From: Clostridia bacterium
GTDB lineage: Bacteria; Bacillota; Clostridia; Oscillospirales; Acutalibacteraceae
Length of the DNA stretch: 27,438 nt
NCBI GenBank assembly: GCA_900770165.1
Contig: CAAGJJ010000066.1
Span: forward strand, 1 to 27,438
Reading direction: 5' to 3'
Both the position numbers and the translations under genes were made by a program. Below, piece by piece: positions 7,414 to 15,246 of this stretch (positions are counted from its first letter, which is position 1; each line of letters starts with the position of its first letter). The notes under the pieces were generated by a model that was not told the DNA's origin, ran no database searches, and saw only the letters and a program-made list of their open reading frames with translations.

Positions 7414-8646
7414 CTATCCTATATACTGTCTCAGCTTATTACTACGCTCTTTTCCTGCCTTGATTTTCAGTTTAAAATCGTTGACAGCTTTCTTATTAGC
7501 ACAATACTCCTTCAACAATTGAAACCATCTTACCACTACATATACAGCATAAAGATACTTCTTATGATACAACACCGGATACCTGTTAGCAAGTCGCTGT
7601 TGTGATGGAAAAAGTATCTTTAACCATACATTATGTCCTGTATCCAGCTCAAGGGAAAAATATCCTGTAAACTTTCGTCCTGTATCCGCTGCCCTTCCGT
7701 ATATACCGCCTTCCAACATATCCATTATCATATCATAGGGATTAACATCCCTATTCCAGATATTCTCTGGTATTCCTTTGGGCTCAACATTAAAATATTT
7801 AATTCCCGCTTCCACAACTGCTGAAAAAATATTTTTCATTTTTCCTTTTTCCAGCAAATCCTCTACCTGTGTCCAATCTATTCTCCCTGATTCGAACTTA
7901 AGCAGTATTAACACGTCTATCATCTGACGTACTCCAACTCCTGATCCAAAAAAATGACGATAAAAGTGAGCTAAAAGATGGAGAAGTTGATATGTTGGTT
8001 CTAAAACCATCAGCTGTTCTCCTTCGTATTGTACTGTCTCAGTATGTAAGAATACATCTTTAAAAACTTCACTTAGTCTCTTCTGTCTGTCATTCTCCAT
8101 GCCAACAGCATTAAAATGAATCTCAAGGTTCAATGCTCCGTTTTTTGCTCTGTAATGAGCCTCATGTTCATTCTGGACAGAGTTCGAATCAAAACAATCT
8201 TCCCCAATATACCCGCTGCTATTTAACAATTCATTGCATCTTTCATAATCATCAGGATTAATCAGAACATCCTCATCACTGGAGGGCCTTGTATCAGGCT
8301 GCGGATAGTATCTTCTACAGCTCAGACCTTTCAGTATTATATAGGGTATTCCGTTCTCTGATAAAAGTCTGCATACATTCTTTAATTCTTCTGTCTGATT
8401 AACCTGATTGGCAACAAAAGCCATTGCTTCCTGCATCCACTTATTCTGTATGTCCATTGGCAACTGACAATATTCCTGACTGTCAGCCACACATTGGTAT
8501 ATTACCGGCCAAAGATGCTGTGATGATGCTAATCTATGCAGCTCCTCCCATTCTTTAGTAGAATCTGGCAAAGGTATATTGTGACCACCAGACAAAAAAA
8601 TCTCCTGGGAAATCAAGGAAATAAATGCATTATATATTTTTCTCAT
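7414..8646 (-). CDS. Nucleotidyltransferase-family protein (NTP_transf_5 type)
   Basis: The 410-residue protein has the core of the NTP_transf_5 family: NGIPYIILKGLSCRRYYP (about 98-115) followed by DTRPSSDEDVLIN (118-130), in which Asp124 and Asp126 form the metal-binding D-x-D of polymerase-beta-fold nucleotidyltransferases. A histidine-rich LLHLLAHFYRHFFG segment lies further on. These proteins are found in lasso-peptide and other RiPP clusters beside PqqD and HPr-kinase-like genes, but their reaction is not firmly known; transfer of a nucleotide or sugar-phosphate group onto the peptide is a reasonable guess. The length is typical. The ribosome site AGGAG lies about ten bases before the ATG. 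It sits between the exporter (24-base gap) and PqqD. Confidence 0.82.
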   Translation of the reverse strand: MRKIYNAFISLISQEIFLSGGHNIPLPDSTKEWEELHRLASSQHLWPVIYQCVADSQEYCQLPMDIQNKWMQEAMAFVANQVNQTEELKNVCRLLSENGIPYIILKGLSCRRYYPQPDTRPSSDEDVLINPDDYERCNELLNSSGYIGEDCFDSNSVQNEHEAHYRAKNGALNLEIHFNAVGMENDRQKRLSEVFKDVFLHTETVQYEGEQLMVLEPTYQLLHLLAHFYRHFFGSGVGVRQMIDVLILLKFESGRIDWTQVEDLLEKGKMKNIFSAVVEAGIKYFNVEPKGIPENIWNRDVNPYDMIMDMLEGGIYGRAADTGRKFTGYFSLELDTGHNVWLKILFPSQQRLANRYPVLYHKKYLYAVYVVVRWFQLLKEYCANKKAVNDFKLKIKAGKERSNKLRQYIG

Positions 8647-8670
8647 AATCTATAAGCTCCTATATAAGGT

Positions 8671-10434
8671 TTAAAACTCTTCAAGAAAACGGCGTATTCC
8701 TTCTTCATCCACTTCCTGAACGGTTTCATCCTCAATCTTATAAACACGACTGCACATTGAAAAAACACTTGGACGATGTGCCGTGACAATAATAGTACGC
8801 TGTGGCGCCTTCTTCATAATGCTCCGCAAAACCCTGCGTTCTGTTGCCACATCCAGTGCACTGGTAGCCTCATCCAGAAGCATAATCGGTGCATCTGCAA
8901 GAAGTGCTCTGGCAATGGACAACCTCTGATTCTGTCCCTCAGAAAAGCCAAGACCTCTCTCTCCCACCTTCGTGTTCATTCCATTCTCAAGCTTTCTTAC
9001 GAACTCCCATGCATGGGATGCCTCCAGTGCCTCCTGAATCTCACAATCACTTGCATCAGGCTTTACCATACGCATATTATCTGCAATAGTCCCAGAAAAC
9101 ATGGTATTGCCCTGTGGAACATAACTGAACAGACATCTGGTTGAAGGCGACACTGTCAGAACGTCTCCACCTGGGTTACCAACCGTCATTATTCCACTTC
9201 TAGGTTGTATTAAACCCAAAAACATACGAAGTGTGGTAGTCTTACCCTGTCCTGATGGACCAATCAACGCAATGATTTCTCCAGGATTGGCACAAAGCCC
9301 AGCATGTTCGTATACCTTTCTACCATCCTTATAGAAGAAACCAACATCCTTCATATGTACAAAAGCGCCCTGTTTTCTACTGATTTTCTTAATCTCCTCT
9401 GCCTTCTCCCTGTCTGAATAATCCTCCCTTGGAAGATTAACCAGGTCCATAATACGTTCTGCACTTGCAGCAGCACGAATAGCAGTGGGCACTAATCCTA
9501 CTACAGAGCTAAAAGAGCCTGTGAGAGATGATGCCATTGAAACAAAAAGTGTCATAGTTCCATAAGAAATAGCCCCTTTCCACAGTCTGTAAACAGCAAA
9601 GCCATAACAGCTATAGCTGACAGCAAGACCAGTCAGCGACATAATCGCGCTGGACCATGCCTGATACTTGTACTGACGTATGGACAGGTCAAAGGCGTCC
9701 TTCTGAATCTGTCTCATCTTAAGAGAAAACAAATCAATTAATCCAAATGCCTTAATCGACTGTACATTCTGAAAGGTTTCCTGATCAAATGACATCTTCT
9801 TGCTGGACATCTGTTGTGATTCTCTCTGGTACTTCTGCATCTTTTCCAGACGATACCGGGAGGTCAATACAGTAACCGGAGCCCCGCCTAATGCCAGCAG
9901 TGCCATCCATGGGTCATGATAACATACAATGGCAAATGCACCAATAAAATTGGCGAATGTGGACACCATATCAGGTATGAAACTGAGCACATTGCTGGAA
10001 ATATTGCCTGCATCTCCTGTGAGTCGCACAAGCAAATCACCCGTAGAGTAATCAGACATAGATTCCCAGTCTGTACACATTACCTTATCAAACACGTCTG
10101 CTCTAATCTCATTGGAAACCTTTGTCTGAATATGCAGAGATATCTTTCCTGTTACCATGTTAATAAATATTCTACTTACACCAAGTCCAACATACAGGGA
10201 TGCAGCCAAACCAATGGAATCCGTGTTGTATCCAGTTACTGCATCAATTAAGTTTTTAGATACTACACTGCTAACCAGTCCAATTCCTGTACCAGCAAGT
10301 CCAAGGATTGTATATCCAATAATCTGAAAACGATATCTCTTCATATACTGGTAAATCCAAAGCCAGGACTCTATTATTTTATTCCAATCCTTTGAAATTA
10401 TTTTTTTAAATTTTTCAATGATATAATTAAGCAC
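8671..10434 (-). CDS. ABC exporter (fused membrane and ATPase domains)
   Basis: The 587-residue half-transporter has about six membrane segments in residues 33-320, then an ATPase domain with Walker A GPSGQGKTT (392-400), Q-loop VPQGN, signature FSEGQ (497-501; LSGGQ in most transporters), Walker B IMLLDEATSALD (517-528) and switch His553. It belongs to the bacteriocin/lipid/peptide exporter type and lacks the N-terminal C39 peptidase domain of Gly-Gly bacteriocin exporters, so peptide cleavage would need a separate enzyme, perhaps the S26 protein. The start is GTG with a GGAGGG ribosome site six bases ahead. It is the first gene of the five-gene cassette and lies behind the terminator of the small peptide gene. 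It most likely exports the mature peptide; the cargo is inferred. Confidence 0.88.
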   Translation of the reverse strand: MLNYIIEKFKKIISKDWNKIIESWLWIYQYMKRYRFQIIGYTILGLAGTGIGLVSSVVSKNLIDAVTGYNTDSIGLAASLYVGLGVSRIFINMVTGKISLHIQTKVSNEIRADVFDKVMCTDWESMSDYSTGDLLVRLTGDAGNISSNVLSFIPDMVSTFANFIGAFAIVCYHDPWMALLALGGAPVTVLTSRYRLEKMQKYQRESQQMSSKKMSFDQETFQNVQSIKAFGLIDLFSLKMRQIQKDAFDLSIRQYKYQAWSSAIMSLTGLAVSYSCYGFAVYRLWKGAISYGTMTLFVSMASSLTGSFSSVVGLVPTAIRAAASAERIMDLVNLPREDYSDREKAEEIKKISRKQGAFVHMKDVGFFYKDGRKVYEHAGLCANPGEIIALIGPSGQGKTTTLRMFLGLIQPRSGIMTVGNPGGDVLTVSPSTRCLFSYVPQGNTMFSGTIADNMRMVKPDASDCEIQEALEASHAWEFVRKLENGMNTKVGERGLGFSEGQNQRLSIARALLADAPIMLLDEATSALDVATERRVLRSIMKKAPQRTIIVTAHRPSVFSMCSRVYKIEDETVQEVDEEGIRRFLEEF

Positions 10435-10546
10435 AAATTACCCTCCAATTCATCATTAGCATTTGTCTTTTTAATTTCATTGATTAAATATACCATAGAA
10501 ATAGCCATTGTAATAATAACTGAAATATATATGCTATAACACGTAC

Positions 10547-10572
10547 AAAAGGTCTGCTATTATGCAGACCTT
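10547..10572 (-). terminator. Intrinsic terminator after the peptide gene
   Basis: A 9-bp stem AAGGTCTGC/GCAGACCTT (10549-10557 with 10564-10572) with a six-base loop is followed on the minus strand by TTTT. It separates the peptide gene from the exporter by about 75 bases on the left and 75 on the right. This gives the peptide its own short transcript, with partial read-through to the cassette possible. Confidence 0.7.
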
Positions 10573-10647
10573 CATGTGTTTTTCTTATATAGAACAAATA
10601 AATATTATACAACTAAATACTTTCAATTTATTTTAAAAATAAAATAT

Positions 10648-11001
10648 CTATTGCTCTGATGGATATGCTGGGCACTTATTTTCTGGAAGACTAGCGAATG
10701 CCGTAATTTGATCACTTGTATCCATAACCCCAACCTTTGAATTTAACTGGTCCTTAATTGTTTGTGAAGTTCCTGGTTTTACTCCTGCTATGTAATCATT
10801 ATTACTAATAGTTTGGGAATTTAAATTTGCTGTTCCTTCGAGGTAATATATTACTTTACATCTATGACATGATTGATTTCCTGCATAAGATTTTTTACCT
10901 GCTGGACATGCAATAGCTCCACTCGTCGCAATATTCTCACAGAAACACATATTTATAATCTGTACTACTGGTTCCTCAAAGTTCTTTTTTAAATTTTCCA
11001 T
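10648..11001 (-). CDS. Candidate precursor peptide of the PqqD/kinase/exporter cassette
   Basis: This 117-residue small protein is not assigned to a named family. Its start, MENLKKNFEEPVVQIINM, followed by ENIATSG, resembles the YExPxV...EDxxTTSG leader-like beginnings common on small clostridial peptides. Six cysteines follow at 19, 21, 32, 45, 48 and 110, with a CHRC pair (45-48), and the end is KCPAYPSEQ. There is no membrane segment. An AIA sequence (29-31) would suit a signal-peptidase-like cleavage after residue 31. I chose the ATG at 11001 since GAGAGGTG lies about six bases before it; the in-frame GTG at 11010 is part of that ribosome site. It has a strong promoter and its own terminator, fitting high expression of a precursor. 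The role is inferred from position. Confidence 0.7.
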   Translation of the reverse strand: MENLKKNFEEPVVQIINMCFCENIATSGAIACPAGKKSYAGNQSCHRCKVIYYLEGTANLNSQTISNNDYIAGVKPGTSQTIKDQLNSKVGVMDTSDQITAFASLPENKCPAYPSEQ

Positions 11002-11081
11002 TGAATACACCTCTCTCTATTATTCTTATGCACTAATCCGTCTCATCCCTTGCAAGCCAAAACATAAATAAACTTTAATTT

Positions 11082-11110
11082 ATTAAACGCCTTTCAAGCC
11101 ACATTGTCAA
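11082..11110 (-). promoter_or_regulatory. Strong sigma-A-type promoter of the peptide gene
   Basis: On the minus strand a perfect TTGACA (11105-11110) is followed after 17 bases by TTTAAT (11082-11087). The predicted start of transcription is near 11075, leaving a leader of about 74 bases before the peptide ATG. It is the best promoter match I see in the window. Confidence 0.75.
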
Positions 11111-11166
11111 TAGGAAAAAAGTACCATTTTCATATTATATATAAGTTGAAATTTATACCTTATTAT

Positions 11167-11733
11167 TTATTTCTTGCAAAAGACTCCTATGGTTGCTCCA
11201 ATGAATCCCCCAATAAGATTCATAACAAAATCCTCACTACTTGCTACCCCTAATGCAAAAATGTACTGAAGTGCTTCTATGAAAAAACTTGTTATAAATA
11301 TAATCATAACAGTTCCAATGTACTTTTTTCTTTTTACCACCCTTTTATATAGTAAAAAACCATAGGGTATATACAAAATCATATCAAGTACTGCTGTAAT
11401 CACATTGCTTTCATGATAGTTTTCTTTTCCTGCAAACCATGCATCAGGCACAAGTCGTAATTCACGTACCCCTGTTGGCTCTCTGTTAAAAATGGTTATT
11501 CCTAAAATAATTATTAGATATACCCATGGTGATAGTTTAATTAAAACGTTTCTCATCTTCTGTTTTTTTAAAACAAATGCACCAAATCTAAAGCATAAAT
11601 ATAAGCCTAGAATGATTAATACGATAATCATTCTAGGGTTTAAAAAATATTTTTCTAGCATCCTAATTGCTTTTTCTATTTGCATACCACTTGAAAAGAA
11701 ACGAAATGTCCTGCCCAAAATTTCAACTTCCAT
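11167..11733 (-). CDS. VanZ-like membrane protein
   Basis: The 188-residue protein has four or five membrane segments and the VanZ pattern: FNREPTGV after the second segment, LDMILYIPYGFLLY, IEALQYIFALGVASSEDFVMN and LIGGFIGATIG. VanZ proteins raise resistance to teicoplanin and some antimicrobial peptides, and related proteins are common in capsule and bacteriocin loci; the molecular reaction is unknown. I chose the ATG at 11733, ten bases after GGAAAG; an in-frame GTG at 11742 is too close to that site. It lies between the F420-dehydrogenase-like gene (36-base gap) and the peptide promoter. It could be the last gene of the assembly operon, or provide self-protection for the peptide system. 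Confidence 0.85.
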   Translation of the reverse strand: MEVEILGRTFRFFSSGMQIEKAIRMLEKYFLNPRMIIVLIILGLYLCFRFGAFVLKKQKMRNVLIKLSPWVYLIIILGITIFNREPTGVRELRLVPDAWFAGKENYHESNVITAVLDMILYIPYGFLLYKRVVKRKKYIGTVMIIFITSFFIEALQYIFALGVASSEDFVMNLIGGFIGATIGVFCKK

Positions 11734-11769
11734 AACAGCCACTCTTTCCGATGTTATAAGGCTCTCCCA

Positions 11770-12996
11770 TTACCTTCTTAAGATTTGACGTATTCTTCCC
11801 TTTATACTTGAAGGTATATGTGCCTTTATCAAATTTGTTATATATCTTCTCATTCCCATATTCTTTTTAAGACTCTCCTGTAATCTGTGAAAACCATGTT
11901 CCTTAATCTCTTTCAATATAAGTTCATAATCATCCGGTTTACAGCTCGGATGCTTTAACTGAGCATTTTGTACTGAAACACTTTGAACGTCAGATTTAAA
12001 AAGTTCCAATTCACTTCCATATTCATTTATAAAATCTACACCAACTTCATTATTAACAAGAATACATGATATTCCTTTTTCTTCTTTGAACAAATTATTC
12101 TTCACAATTTCAGGATGAACTTTTTTTATTCCCCAATAATCGCCTATTGTAATATCCCCAACTCGATCTGCTGAAGCATAAGGACAGGCGTAACAACTCT
12201 CACGATATATTTTCCCATTAAGAAACAAATTATAATACGAGGAATTAGAACTTGGAATAATGACTTTTTTATTCTTTTTCGATTTTCTATTAATCAACGC
12301 AGTTGCAGTCATTCCCCATCCATATTTTTTATTTCTAAATATAAATTCAGAAACTTTCCCATTATATTTCTCACTCAACCAATCAAAATATGTCTGAAGC
12401 ATTTTTTGATTTGGTGTTCCATGACATATTAAGTCAATTGTCACAAGTCCTTGGTCTTTTCCGCGTAAAAATCTTTTTAATGCTGCTATCTGGCATGGAG
12501 TTCCTGAAAAAAGTATTTTTTTATTTTTATTTAAGTCCTCTCTAATTTGATTAAATACATGACCAGTATGACTTTGCACATATTTTGAACCTTTTAATTT
12601 ATTTAAATCAATTAAACTCGTGATTCTTTCATGAGAGACATTTAAATTTCCGTTCATATCAATTTTCATGGAAGCTCCCCAAACAATAAAGCCTGCCTCA
12701 ATTGCTCTGGATGCTAATCCAGCAAACACTCCTCCAGAAGCTGATGTCATAATTTGCGATTCAATTTTATTAATTGCGGCATATGCCACACACTCTCTTT
12801 TTCCACATTGATTTTGGGTCTTGTTCTGTATCGGACATACACTCTTGCACAACTTACAATTAATACATTTCTCATCATCGATCCTTGGATAAACAAATCC
12901 ATTCTGATCCTCATAAAGTTGAATTGCCTCTTTAGGGCAAATCGAACAACATGCTCCACATCCGCAGCATTCTTGATTTTTATTAAATAACTCCAT
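11770..12996 (-). CDS. F420-hydrogenase/dehydrogenase beta-like iron-sulphur protein, copy 1
   Basis: The 408-residue product has two 4Fe-4S motifs near the start (ECCGCGACCSICP at 9-21 and CINCKLCKSVCP at 44-55). A central TSASGGVFAGL, LFSGTPCQIAAL and LICHGTPN and a C-terminal CYACPYASADRVGDITIGDYWG complete the pattern of the FrhB/FpoF-like family. Members in polysaccharide loci of gut Firmicutes and Bacteroidetes sit beside pyruvyl transferases; these bacteria are not known to make F420, so the real electron carrier and substrate are open. I chose the ATG at 12996 after an AAGGTG site; the longer form would overlap the pyruvyl-transferase gene. The gap to that gene is ten bases. Partner enzyme and reaction are not known from the sequence. 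Confidence 0.85.
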   Translation of the reverse strand: MELFNKNQECCGCGACCSICPKEAIQLYEDQNGFVYPRIDDEKCINCKLCKSVCPIQNKTQNQCGKRECVAYAAINKIESQIMTSASGGVFAGLASRAIEAGFIVWGASMKIDMNGNLNVSHERITSLIDLNKLKGSKYVQSHTGHVFNQIREDLNKNKKILFSGTPCQIAALKRFLRGKDQGLVTIDLICHGTPNQKMLQTYFDWLSEKYNGKVSEFIFRNKKYGWGMTATALINRKSKKNKKVIIPSSNSSYYNLFLNGKIYRESCYACPYASADRVGDITIGDYWGIKKVHPEIVKNNLFKEEKGISCILVNNEVGVDFINEYGSELELFKSDVQSVSVQNAQLKHPSCKPDDYELILKEIKEHGFHRLQESLKKNMGMRRYITNLIKAHIPSSIKGRIRQILRR

Positions 12997-13006
12997 TTTA
13001 CACCTT

Positions 13007-14134
13007 CTACATAGTATCATCATTACATAATTTAATTGCATCTCTAATATAAGACACCGCTTTTTCTCTTTCTAGCGCAAGAATTTCCTCGCATCTATCA
13101 AAATCAATGTTTTCTTCAGAAATCTGTAATGCCTCTGTTGATGAATGTGCAATTCTATTTGACAATTTTGTCAACTCTAAGATTGAAGCTATTCTCTCAC
13201 CTGTCCTTTGTGGAACTGTTACCACAAAATTTTTATTAAAGTTAATAGAAAATGCTGTTCCATGAAAAGAATCTGTAACAACCAAATCAGCTTTTGCAAA
13301 TAGTGTCAAAAACATTTCGACATCTGGTATAGTTATCCGATTGCTACCATTTGACTTTTGATGCATCATTGTAATTATTCTATATACTTTTTTTCCTTGT
13401 TTTTTACCGATTATATTTGCATAAGTTTCAGCAGGACTATTCCCATGTAACTGATACACTAATATATATCCTTCTTCAACTGCCTTATCTTTTTTTATGA
13501 GTTTTTCCCATTCCCTTTTTTCTAGAACCAGTGTAGGATCTAATGTATGTTCCTTTAGATGTATTGGAAGATTTTTTATAATATCAAGCCCACTTTTTTC
13601 TCTAACGGACACCGCTTGATAATCTTTTATATAACTAAGCAACTGCCTTCTTTCTTCTTCTGTAAAATCCTTGCGCCCAAAACTTGCAGAAAAGGCAAAT
13701 TTCTTTCCTACTTTTGCGTATGGTAAAAAAAAGGCTTCATCAAATCCATTTGAATATATATTGTTCCATACCTGATCACTTCCTGTACAATATAAATCAG
13801 CTTCCGGAGGGTTATCACGCAACTCCTGAATTGAATAATAAGGCCTTGACATTTTAAACTGTACATCTAAAAATTTATCAAAAACTTTTCTTTGTTTTCT
13901 GTATGAAGGCATTTTTACAATTGTTACTATGAATTTTTTTAATGGGTTTGAATAAAACATTTTGCTTTCGTAAGAAATCTGTCTATAACTTCCATACCTC
14001 TTAACTTTTGGGGGAATATAATCTACAATTTCTGCCTCATATCCCAATTTTTCAAAAATCTTCTCAGTTGCATATGCCTGCAAAGCTGCACCATAATTAT
14101 ATACTCGATGATATGTTATAATTGATACTTTCAA
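13007..14134 (-). CDS. Polysaccharide pyruvyl transferase-family protein, copy 1
   Basis: The 375-residue protein has the WcaK/CsaB pattern: ITYHRVYNYGAALQAYA at the start, CTGSDQVWN at about 130, FAFSASFG and SVREKSGLDII in the middle, and DLVVTDSFHGTAFSINF near the end. The family transfers pyruvate from phosphoenolpyruvate to sugars to make ketals, although several members have other, unknown activities. I chose the TTG at 14134: it follows an AGGGGG ribosome site, and the family begins with the KVSIITYH-type strand. The ATG at 14170 would overlap the preceding glycosyltransferase by 23 bases. With the next gene it forms the first of two pyruvyl-transferase/iron-sulphur-protein pairs in the locus. 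Confidence 0.85.
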   Translation of the reverse strand: MKVSIITYHRVYNYGAALQAYATEKIFEKLGYEAEIVDYIPPKVKRYGSYRQISYESKMFYSNPLKKFIVTIVKMPSYRKQRKVFDKFLDVQFKMSRPYYSIQELRDNPPEADLYCTGSDQVWNNIYSNGFDEAFFLPYAKVGKKFAFSASFGRKDFTEEERRQLLSYIKDYQAVSVREKSGLDIIKNLPIHLKEHTLDPTLVLEKREWEKLIKKDKAVEEGYILVYQLHGNSPAETYANIIGKKQGKKVYRIITMMHQKSNGSNRITIPDVEMFLTLFAKADLVVTDSFHGTAFSINFNKNFVVTVPQRTGERIASILELTKLSNRIAHSSTEALQISEENIDFDRCEEILALEREKAVSYIRDAIKLCNDDTM

Positions 14135-14147
14135 ATATTTCTTCCCC

Positions 14148-15233
14148 CTATAATAAATATAAATCCTCAAGTAATTTCACTGTATTTTTAATGTGAAATT
14201 TATTTCCTGTTTCTTTAGCTGACTCTCTTAATGAATTATACTGGTCTGTTAAAAATAGCCTATAGCACTTATATACAGTTTTCGCCAGTGCCTCTGCCGA
14301 TGTATCTTCTACAATATATCCATTAACACCATGCTGTATTAATTCCGGCAATGCCCCTTTGTGAAATGCAACACATGGAATTGAAGACGCCATTGCCTCC
14401 ACTAATGTGATACCAAAGCCTTCTTCCCATACAGCAGGATGAACAAAAAGATCCATCTTTTTTAACCATTCGCTAATATCTAACTGCGGTCCTCTAAAGC
14501 AAATCTTATTTTGCAATCCCATTTCCTGAACTCGTTTCTGCAATTCAGGTACATCAGGTCCTTCTCCGATAATATCAATCGTATACTTCATATCATTAGG
14601 AAAATACTTTGCCATCTCCACTAACAGATGAACACCTTTTTTAGAAAAAATCCTTCCAACATATACAATATGAAAAGTATCATGATCAATCCTATTATTG
14701 ACAGCAAAATCCTCTGAACGAATACCATTATAAACAACATGGACTTTATCTGTAGAAATTCCTAATATTTCTTTATTTCTCTTCTTCACAAACTCTGAAA
14801 CTGCAGCAACAAAATCTGCACGTTTAATTGCCTCAATCATAATTCTTTTTCCAATCCACGTCTTAATCCCACCATTTCCTATCATGTCAACGATATCTCC
14901 ATGTTCATAAACTCCATACTTGATATTTTTAAGGAATATAGAACAGACAATAAGATGTATCCAGGCAATTGGTGAACCAGCATGGCAGATTACAACATCA
15001 ATCTTTTTTTCTTTGCAATATTTAATAAAATGATATAGACTTTTCAAGAAAAAGTGATGTGGTGCATGTTCTACAACCACACAGCTCCCTGTTTCTTTTA
15101 TCTGATCTGATATAGGTCCTCCCTCGAAAAGAAAATAAAAAAAGTTATTATTTTCTGATTGAAAATTAATTTCTCTACAAATTGTCTGCATTCCACCTAT
15201 GTATCCAAATAATTGTAAATGTAATATGTTCAT
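14148..15233 (-). CDS. GT4-family glycosyltransferase
   Basis: The 361-residue GT-B-fold enzyme is a retaining glycosyltransferase that adds a sugar to the growing lipid-linked repeat unit at the cytoplasmic face. It shows an N-terminal YIGGMQT donor-side loop, VYVGRIFSKKG (about 190-200) at the start of the second domain, IIGEGPDVPEL (221-231), and the E-x7-E motif EGFGITLVE (Glu271 and Glu279) followed by AMASSIPCVAF and GALPELI. The length is normal. The ribosome site GGGG lies about five bases before the ATG. The gap to the GT2 gene upstream is 13 bases. The sugar cannot be told from sequence. Confidence 0.88.
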   Translation of the reverse strand: MNILHLQLFGYIGGMQTICREINFQSENNNFFYFLFEGGPISDQIKETGSCVVVEHAPHHFFLKSLYHFIKYCKEKKIDVVICHAGSPIAWIHLIVCSIFLKNIKYGVYEHGDIVDMIGNGGIKTWIGKRIMIEAIKRADFVAAVSEFVKKRNKEILGISTDKVHVVYNGIRSEDFAVNNRIDHDTFHIVYVGRIFSKKGVHLLVEMAKYFPNDMKYTIDIIGEGPDVPELQKRVQEMGLQNKICFRGPQLDISEWLKKMDLFVHPAVWEEGFGITLVEAMASSIPCVAFHKGALPELIQHGVNGYIVEDTSAEALAKTVYKCYRLFLTDQYNSLRESAKETGNKFHIKNTVKLLEDLYLL

Positions 15234-15246
15234 ATTATCCCCTTTA

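Noticed and set aside
10398..10508. 36-codon frame between the peptide terminator and the exporter
   Set aside because: No ribosome site at its ATG, and it overlaps the exporter start in another frame; likely chance.
5824..11001. Lasso-peptide cluster
   Set aside because: The kinase, nucleotidyltransferase and PqqD fit, but there is no asparagine-synthetase-like cyclase and no transglutaminase-like protease in the window.
11770..12996. Real F420-reducing hydrogenase subunit
   Set aside because: No other hydrogenase subunit is present, and the gene is paired with a pyruvyl transferase in a polysaccharide operon.
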